Positions 56,941 through 64,000 of a stretch of DNA of 64,000 bases are shown one piece after another. A program made the position numbers and the translations under genes. Below the pieces are notes generated by a model that was not told the DNA's origin, searched no databases, and saw only the letters and a list, made by a program, of their open reading frames with translations. This DNA comes from Brassica napus (taxonomy: Eukaryota > Streptophyta > Magnoliopsida > Brassicales > Brassicaceae): the NCBI RefSeq assembly GCF_020379485.1, contig NC_063447.1:55975452-56039451 (forward strand), read 5' to 3'. Within the stretch, counting starts at the first letter, position 1, and each line of letters begins with the position of its first letter.

Positions 56941-58295
56941 AGATTATTAAAAGAGAGTATGAAGAACTCACCGAAGGAATTTACACCCATTTTATATTCA
57001 TCACGACTTCAATTTATTTTTTGTGTTTCGCGCAGGCGCATTTGTTTATTGTGAAATAGGAAAAATCAACTTTGATCAACAAAATTATTATGCAGTTGAA
57101 AGTGGAAAAAGGGTATAGTTGTTTTCTTGATTTCAATTATAGCACAAGGCATTATAATCCAAAAAAGGCTAACTCAAAGTCGTATACGTATCGATATGCG
57201 AATATTACAAACAAAGTATAGTGTTTTTCTCAAAAAAAAAAGAAAGTATAGTGTTACTTTGATCTAAGTGTGACACTTCAAAAGATCAAATCATGTATGC
57301 ATGTGTTGATATTCTATAAGAAAAACACTAAACTGACCCGAAAAAAACATTTGGGAAAATTAATGACTATATGTAAGAGGTTATTGATAATCTCAAATAG
57401 TTCCCACAACATACGAGTGTATGTGACAGAAGGACAGGGACTGAACGCACAGTATCAACTTATCCAAGCTGACCACAAATTTCTCCATTGAGGCCTGAAG
57501 CAAAATCACAGAACATCTTGTGTTTCTTTGGTTTGATCATAGAGGAGACAACGCAGGAATGTCCCAGAAGGTGACGAGCTTTCCACCATACGTACCAATC
57601 TTATTTTCATTTAGAAAATAGCCTATTTTAAATAAGCATCATGTCCAGTCAAAGTACCGTTGATATTCTCTTCCATTTTCTTTACATTATCGCATAATAA
57701 TACCGTACAGTCTCTCCCACTCAACCAAGTGTTGGACCATGAACTGCATGCTACAACACTCCACAATTCAAGTCTTTAGCGCAGATAGCAAAAAGGCGAT
57801 CTCAATGACTAACAACTAAGTTTATTACACAATTTTTCAAAAGAGATCAAAGAACTTGCAAGATTAAGCAGACAATTTCAGTCTTTTAGTCTTTTTCATG
57901 TTCCTAGGGTAACTAATTCTGACAGTTGAATATTTGATCAAAAGTGCTACTTCATTTCGTGTGGATTTATATTTTATCGGTTGTTATGTTCAGACAATTT
58001 TATTATGCAATAATAGAATAATTGTTGTAAAAACACAAGTGTAAGCTCACGGTTCTACGCCAAGTTCTAACCCAAACCTTTCTTAACAACTTCTCATTTA
58101 TTTTATTTTAGAATGTAATCAAATTTCTTCTAAATCACTATATCACCAGTTTGAGCTTTTTACACGGACCAACCACTAGTAAATAATATATATAATTCAA
58201 AATTCGTGTTGGATCCAAACATAAACACGAATACTTCAACCTAAATCGGAGCTTGCGGTACAATTAGCGAAGAAGCTCCTTCATCCACCACATGC
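56941..58295. other. AT-rich intergenic DNA
   Basis: No coding potential recognised. A short A-rich duplication (AAAGTATAGTGTT at about 57213 and 57244) flanks a poly-A run, possibly a SINE-like or processed tail remnant. No other features seen. Confidence 0.35.
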
Positions 58296-58877
58296 TTAAC
58301 CGTGGTGGTGTAACTCCTCCTTGTCACTCTTCTCAAAACCAGATTTGAACCGGTCATAATTAGTCATCTCAACTGGTTTAAACGGACGTTCACCCAAAAT
58401 TTTCAAAAGATCATCCTGATGCAACACTTCTTTCTCCAGTAAAAGCTCAGCGACCTGAGCCACTTGCTCTTTGTGTCTCTCAATGAGCTCCACGGTCTTT
58501 GCCCTAACCTCCTCGTCTATGATCGCAGTTTGGTCGCTATACCGTTTGCAAATATCTTCACCAAATGAGACCAGCCCCACCTTGTCACTGAAACCATACA
58601 TAGCCACTTGCTCGTACGTCATCTTCGTCACTTCCTGAAGATCGTTCTGTGCACCCGTTGATATCTTCCCTATCAACACCTGCGTTGCAATGGACCTTAA
58701 ATTTTTAAACATTATCTTGACAAAAAGTCTTTACTCTCATTCAAACAAAGAGTAAATTTACAATAGCATAACTGGCTAAAACTGTTAATTACTCACTCTG
58801 TTCTTGTTCCAAGAAAATAGTAGTTTTAAGATTTTTATTTGTTTCACAAACATTGTAGTTTTGTGTTTTTAATGTAA

Positions 58878-60330
58878 CTAGGTGTTTTGTCCGCACATGC
58901 GGGCATAATCATTTTACAAATACTTATTATTTTATGTCTTATTAATCCAAAAATCGGCATTATAAAATTCTAGTTGGTGAACATGTTGAAGGAAAAAAAA
59001 TTATGGTGAATTTTTTGTTCCTCAAAATTTATACCAGTTATGTTGAAATTTTAGTCAAATTATTGAGAGGTAAAACCCACTTTTTTCTTCTAAATTCCCC
59101 ACGGAGGAATGAAATTATAAGAAAAAAATTTCCTATGCAATTTTGATAAGGAACAAATTGAACAAAAATTCATATTTTTTTTTTATTTTTCCAATTCCTC
59201 AAATGAATTATTTTTTTTGGTTCATTATTTTCATTCTTCTAGTGGTCACCAACTGAAGTTATAGTGTTTCACGGATTAAACTTAAACTGGTTTAAAGTAA
59301 AAGTAAGAAAATTTGTTTTGAACTCAGTCACAAGTTAAGTTATTATTTATGATTTTAAATAGTTAAATCAAACATCAAATTATTTATATATGTAAAAAAA
59401 ACGTTCATCAAACTATGTACTTATTATTGTGTCAAAAGTTTTAAAACACTCATATATTAGAAATAGTTTAGAAAATATCTTGATATAAATATTTTTGTTT
59501 GACTAATATTTAATTATAAATTGTTTTATATCTTAGTTTTTTAACTTTATAATAAAAATATTGTTTTCAGATAGCAACACAATATATATAAGAATTCTCT
59601 TAATTTTTAAATATATTTTCACAATTTTTTTATATTAGTTTATAATTAATTATTTAATATAACATATAAATTTAATATCATTAAAATAAAATGTGTGTTT
59701 TCTTATATATAAAATTCATTACGGGTTTTGCGAAAATTAATAAATACTCAGTTAAAAACTAATAATAAATCAATGACCTATATAAAAGCTTAAAACCTAA
59801 TTAAAATATGACAAATAAGAAAATAAGAATTTTAATATAACATATAGATTTAAATATTATTAAATCAAATTCGTTTTTATTATATATAAAATTCCATTAC
59901 AGATATTTTTTTAAAAAATTAATAAATTAGTGATTTCAGCTAAAAATTATTAATAAATCTATGACTAAGCTAAAATCTAATAAAAACATGACAAATAAGC
60001 AAAATTGACTAAAATCATGGAAAACATGACAAATAAACAAAATCAAAATAATTATATATCTAATTACATATTTTATAGTTATATTATTTAAATTAATAAA
60101 TTATGGACTCAACTAAAAACTATTAATAAATTAATGATTCAGCTTAAACCTAATTAAAACATGACAAATAAGCAAAATTACCTAAAATCATAGAAATCAC
60201 GACAAATATCATAAATAATAGTATAGATTTTATACTTTCTTTACCTATATGCCCATGTTAGTTAAAACAATTATTACATATAATAATTTTTTATATATAA
60301 ACTATGTATTAAAAATAGAGTTATACTGGT
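58878..60330. mobile_element. Helitron-like insertion in the FtsH pseudogene intron
   Basis: It begins CTAGGTGTTTTGTCCGCACATGCGGGC, the same family signature as at 40538. From 59340 onward the sequence parallels 40640-40950. The 3' end is undefined. It lengthens the last intron to about 1.9 kb. Repeated TGACAAATAAGCAAAAT blocks occur at 59800-60190. Confidence 0.5.
58969..59245. mobile_element. Small TIR element nested in the Helitron-like insertion
   Basis: It interrupts the similarity to the 40.5-kb copy. The ends are TAGTTGGTGAAC on the left and GTCACCAACTGAA on the right, inverted over about 9 bp. Noncoding, about 280 bp. The family is unknown. Confidence 0.4.
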
Positions 60331-60359
60331 ATAACTTTATTATTAAAATGCCTGAAAAC

Positions 60360-60535
60360 TCTAAAATTGGCACTTTTGTAGAATGGAGAGACTATTATAT
60401 AGTATGTATCTAAGGGGTTATAGGATCAATTCCCTTTGGGAGGCGTCTCTTCTAAAAAAAGTGAATTAAAAATGGTGTGAGCCTCGTCCTATGAGGATGT
60501 AAAGACCTACAGGCCTAGAACCTCCTAGTTATTAA
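60360..60535. other. Possible SINE remnant
   Basis: AGGGGTTATAGGATCAATTCC contains a degenerate pol III B-box-like string (GGATCAATTCC, two mismatches to GGTTCGANNCC) in an otherwise nongenic stretch. No A box, tail or target duplication could be confirmed. Confidence 0.2.
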
Positions 60536-62416
60536 ACAAAAGGAAAAAAAGACAGCAGTTAAGTTACCTGCTCGGCTGCACGACCACCTAGAGTCACGCA
60601 AGTCATGTCGAAGAACTGTTCTTTGGTCATGAAAACGTTCTCGTTTGGAACGTATTGTGCAAACCCGAGCGTCGCTGTGCCTCGTGGCACTATAGTCACC
60701 TTCAGTAATGGCTCTGCATGTTCCATGATACGCAACAGTACGACGCTCCAACTTGCTCATCACCTGTTCATATGTAATATAGAAAGATAAATTCATGCTT
60801 CCACTTTCAAACTTATAAGCAAATACCAAAGTTGGCTATATATATAATATTACCAGGTTTTTCTTCTCAAGACCACCAATAACACGATCAACCGCAGATT
60901 CGAAATGCTCCATCGTAACCACATCTCCTTCATGTCTAGCAGCGAAAAGAGCCGCCTCGTTACATAGATTCGCAATATCAGCTCCGGAGAAACCAGGAGT
61001 GAGAGCTGCAAGCCTCTGAGAGAGAGTAGTAACACAACGCTTGCTCCTGATCGAGTTTAATCCTGTTCAAGTAAATCTCGAAAATCTCATCGCGGCCTTT
61101 CACATATCCGGTTTATCAACGCCTATCTGGCGAGCAAACCGTCCAGGCCGTAACAAAGATTTATCCAAAACATCCGGTCTGTTAGTCGCAGAAAGAACCA
61201 AAACTACTCCAGATGTTGCAGCAAAGCCGTCCATCTCAACTAGCAGCTGATTCAAAGTGCTTTCATGCTCGTTGATACCACGACCAATGGCATCAATCTC
61301 ATCGATAAATATAATAACAAACGTCTCACCTTCGAAGCCCCAACACCAGCATATATCTCAATAAAATCTGAACCGGACATGGTCAGAAAAGGGACACCTG
61401 ATTCACCTGCTGTAGCTTTAGCTAAAAGGGTCTTTCCCGTTCCGGGAGGACCTACCAAAAGTGCACCTGGAGGGATTTTAGCACATAAATCTTGGTACTT
61501 CTTAGGGTTCTTGAGGAAATGTACAAGCTCCATGAGTTCTTGTTTAGCCTCCTCACATCCAGCAACATCCTTGAAATGAATCTTCTTCTTGGAGCTGTTA
61601 TCTGCTTTCGTTATTGTGGCTTCATGTACTGACCACCACGTCTTTTGGCAGGGATAACGTTACCGTTACCTTGGACTTTCACTGCTGATTTGTTTGAAAC
61701 ATTTATATAGTCAATCTGAAACAAAGAGGTATAGATAAAACATTATTAATAGTGGAAAACAAACAAAGGAGCAGGAACAAAAGGTTAAGTCTATTATGTA
61801 TATATGCTTGCCTGTTTCTGTTCTCCGGAGCCATGTGAGAAAGAAGAAAAGAACACAGCAAGATCCCGCCAGCGGATTTAGCAGGTTCTGGAGACCATTC
61901 ATGAACATATTAATTTATGTTCCAAGCCAAGAATAGGCAACAACTTGATTAATCTTCTAGGAAAAACTCTTTGTTTATTATTCTCCTCCCCTAAACAATG
62001 TGAAGAAAACATTTTTTATACATATAAGAAGAGCCTGGAGTATAGTAGAAAACCCTAAACCCAATACAGTTAGGAAATTAATATAGCTAATAAGTATGTA
62101 AAACTAGCAAAGAGAAATTTAACTTGAACAAAAAATGTAAATTTTCTTTGTATTAGGTTCTGAGTTTTTTCCTTTTTTTTTTGTTCTCACATATGTGATT
62201 AACACCCATTGAGGTCACTGGATGTATCACATATTTCTCACGTTTATCATTTTCATTCTGAATTTTAATTCTTGTCTGAAGAATCTGTATTCGAAATGCC
62301 CAATCTCTCTACAAGAGAATATATCAAACCATTGCTTAGAAATCAAAGTTACAGAAGCTCTCATCTCCCGGTTTCCACATAAGAACAAGGTGTACATTAC
62401 CGTATGCAGTTGAAAT

Positions 62417-62776
62417 TTAAGTGGAGAAGCTCGTTGATGAAGAAGACAGGGGAAACAGAAGAAGGCCTTCAAGCAACAATATATGTACCTGTAAGATGTT
62501 TTGGAAAGACCAACTTTCATCACATGTATTTATAAGAATGGGTAACACTTTTATACCTGTTGGTTGAGTACATATGTTGGACCAAATGTTGTTAAAATCT
62601 TTTGAAAGCATTGCAAATTTGCAAGAGTAAGCTCCACCAGCACCTCCGGCTTCTCCACCAACTGAAATGTTCTCCATTATCTTCTGCATATCGAAATGAT
62701 TGAATTCATACTCAGATAAAAAAGCATCTCCTCGTGAAGTTAAAAGGTGCTTATGCATATGGTCAAAGGCTTTCAA
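62417..62776 (-). pseudogene. Unrecognised coding remnant
   Basis: A 119-codon minus-strand frame (MKAFDHMHKHLLTSRGD..., SEYEFNHFDMQKIMENI, GGEAGGAGGAYSC) has non-repetitive, protein-like composition and a good GT donor (CAACAG|GTATAA) at about 62558. I do not recognise the family. Shorter minus frames at 63296-63099 (YPEVFLNCLTFPDTLHNLEF) may belong to the same broken gene. By position next to the cupin-like gene, a relic of the neighbouring Arabidopsis locus (At2g32640, cyclase-like) is one hypothesis to test. It could also be noncoding. Confidence 0.3.
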
Positions 62777-63876
62777 GATTCACACACTATAAGAACTTGA
62801 CAGAAAGAAAAGAAAAAAGCCAATGAAACTCCTTGTCCTTTGCAATGAAAAACCAGTTAGCAGGAGCATACATTTTTTCCAATCAACTAGGCCATTAATG
62901 GTTCCATCACAATGCAGACCGTAAAATCACTATCTATTTCTGAGAAAGTTCAAAACTTTTTGTTTCATATGAAAGATGCAAACGAAAGTCAGAAGCAGAC
63001 GAAGAACATGGAAATGAATCGTTCATCAAGCAAAACAATTTAGTAGCACTTACAGGACGCATTCAAGACTGTCGAAAGCTTTAAGCTTGACCTGTGTTCT
63101 AGAGGGATCCCACTTGTGTCTGAACGCCGGAGCTCTCCCTCTCACTTGCCTTGTCCAAGCCCATCGATGCACAACTATTGAACTGCTGAAGTTGCAGAAC
63201 CACCTCGGCCAACTCGGAGATGCTATAAAACTCCAGATTGTGCAGTGTGTCAGGGAATGTCAAACAGTTGAGAAAAACTTCTGGGTAACAAAGCACAGAA
63301 ATAAACTTCTGGTTTAAAATTAAAATATATCAAAATAGTAGGGTTTTTTCTGTAATTTTGTTTTATATCCTCCACTCTGTTATAATCTCATCAAACTGGG
63401 AAGTGGATAAGCCTGGGCTCAGGGTTTTTAGGGTTCTTGAAGTCACTCACTCGCACTGTTCCATCTCTGTCCACTATCTTCGCCATCCACAGGTAATCAA
63501 AAATGGATGTGTCTTAAATTCTGAAATTGATAACATTTCATGTATTTTCTGATTTTATCAACCCATAACTCTGTTTGGAACCAAACTCATGTTAGGTTCG
63601 GAACTGAAACAATCACCATGTTATTTCGAGATTTCGTTTCTCATTAGTAATTGAGCATTAAAAAAATCTCTTGAATCCTGAGTTTATTACACCCTGTATT
63701 CATTGATTCATAAGCTATCACACAAAGATTAGATAATAAAGCCTCATGCTTTACAACAGTTCACAATCTTTCGATATGTGTTATGTAAATCTCATTGTGG
63801 GTCTAAGGAGATTCCAATATCTTAACGTCTCTTCTCTATAACTTTCACAGATTCTTTAATTTGAAGAGAAGCAGCC

Positions 63877-64000
63877 ATGGCAAGTCTGATAATCTCCACA
63901 CCATTCCCAGGCTCTCTCACTCAATCCAAGAAAACGAGTAAACTCTCTGTTCAGAGAGCCTTTAAGGTAACCTCTATGCAGACACCGTTGGAAGAGCTGT
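63877..64000 (+). CDS. Plastid cupin-like protein, 5' end only
   Basis: The reading frame starts at MASLIISTPFPGSL after a 5' UTR intron acceptor (TTTCACAG at about 63843-63850). It continues as a Ser/Thr/Lys-rich chloroplast-transit-type leader and MQTPLEELY... to the window edge, open throughout. A MQTPLEEL start to the mature part and this type of leader are what I recall for a small RmlC-like cupin next to this region in Arabidopsis (At2g32650). The cupin domain itself lies beyond the window, so the assignment rests on the leader and on neighbourhood. A GT within AAGGTAACC could be a donor, but the frame stays open past it. Confidence 0.6.
   Translation, partial: MASLIISTPFPGSLTQSKKTSKLSVQRAFKVTSMQTPLEEL

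Larger units (their letters stand above)
58296..61905 (-). pseudogene. FtsH3/FtsH10-type mitochondrial AAA protease pseudogene
   Basis: Minus-strand remains run from a degraded membrane-segment region (about 61905) through DYINVSNKSAVKV, an internal deletion, [16 protein letters not shown], Walker [14 protein letters not shown] (about 61430), [25 protein letters not shown] and [16 protein letters not shown], and across a 1.9-kb intron to the last exon at 58680-58296 (ISTGAQNDL...). m-AAA proteases use ATP to extract and degrade inner-membrane proteins. Lesions: loss of ~100 codons before KKKIHF, a deletion before FIDEIDAIG with frameshift, an extra TG near 61092, and removal of the HEXXH zinc site. 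At about 60735 the frame goes from VAYH directly to EHAEPLL, out of phase. It is dead as a protease. Confidence 0.9.

Noticed and set aside
60400..60480. tRNA-like or SINE B-box
   Set aside because: Two mismatches to the B box and no cloverleaf or A box; kept only as a low-confidence remnant.

Overview
This is plant nuclear DNA from a Brassicaceae species, most likely Brassica or a close relative. The evidence is AT-rich intergenic DNA, GT-AG introns, and a gene set that matches the Arabidopsis chromosome 2 neighbourhood I recall (cellulose synthase-like CSLB genes, condensin CAP-H, receptor-like proteins and a plastid cupin, around At2g32590-At2g32680). A minisatellite of E2F-like sites is also present, a feature reported for Brassica transposons. 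The species and synteny assignments are inference from memory, not from a search. The window is dominated by transposable elements and by broken gene copies.

Layout. 0.4-0.55 kb: an isolated CSLB exon fragment. 2.06-8.71 kb: one insertion with a 5-bp target duplication. It is an old Ty3/gypsy-type solo-LTR-like element with an internal tandem duplication; inside it lies a second LTR-like fragment, and inside that a very young pol-less LTR retrotransposon (two 900-bp LTRs with only three differences). 9.2-16.8 kb: a nine-exon CSLB gene that reads intact, with a Helitron-like insertion in its last intron. 16.8-18.6 kb: two MITE-like elements, one with telomere-like arms. 19.3-33.1 kb: a second CSLB copy, dead, split by an 8.2-kb CACTA (En/Spm) element in exon 2 and carrying further independent lesions; its intron 4 holds about 1.1 kb of E2F-like minisatellite.

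33-43 kb: Emigrant-like MITEs, a large LRR receptor-like protein gene with an abnormal C-terminus, a related E2F-like minisatellite, a Mutator-type MITE with a perfect 9-bp target duplication, and a receptor-like-protein fragment joined to a PPR pseudogene. 44-49 kb (minus strand): a small yippee-like gene, then a condensin CAP-H (kleisin) copy that carries three or four frame lesions. 49.7-55.0 kb: an almost complete LINE with a 15-bp target duplication. 55.6 kb: a CLE signalling-peptide gene (CLE20-like). 56.6-56.9 kb: a near-perfect foldback. 58.3-61.9 kb (minus): an FtsH3/FtsH10-type mitochondrial AAA-protease pseudogene whose zinc-protease motif is deleted. The window ends inside the first exon of a plastid cupin-like gene.

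Apparently functional genes: CSLB at 9.2 kb, the receptor-like protein (with reservations), the yippee-like gene, the CLE gene and the terminal cupin-like gene. The rest is relics and mobile DNA. The main story is fractionation and transposon attack on a tandem CSLB cluster and its neighbours, as expected in a post-polyploid Brassica genome. I found no RNA genes, CRISPR arrays or clearly new enzymatic system.
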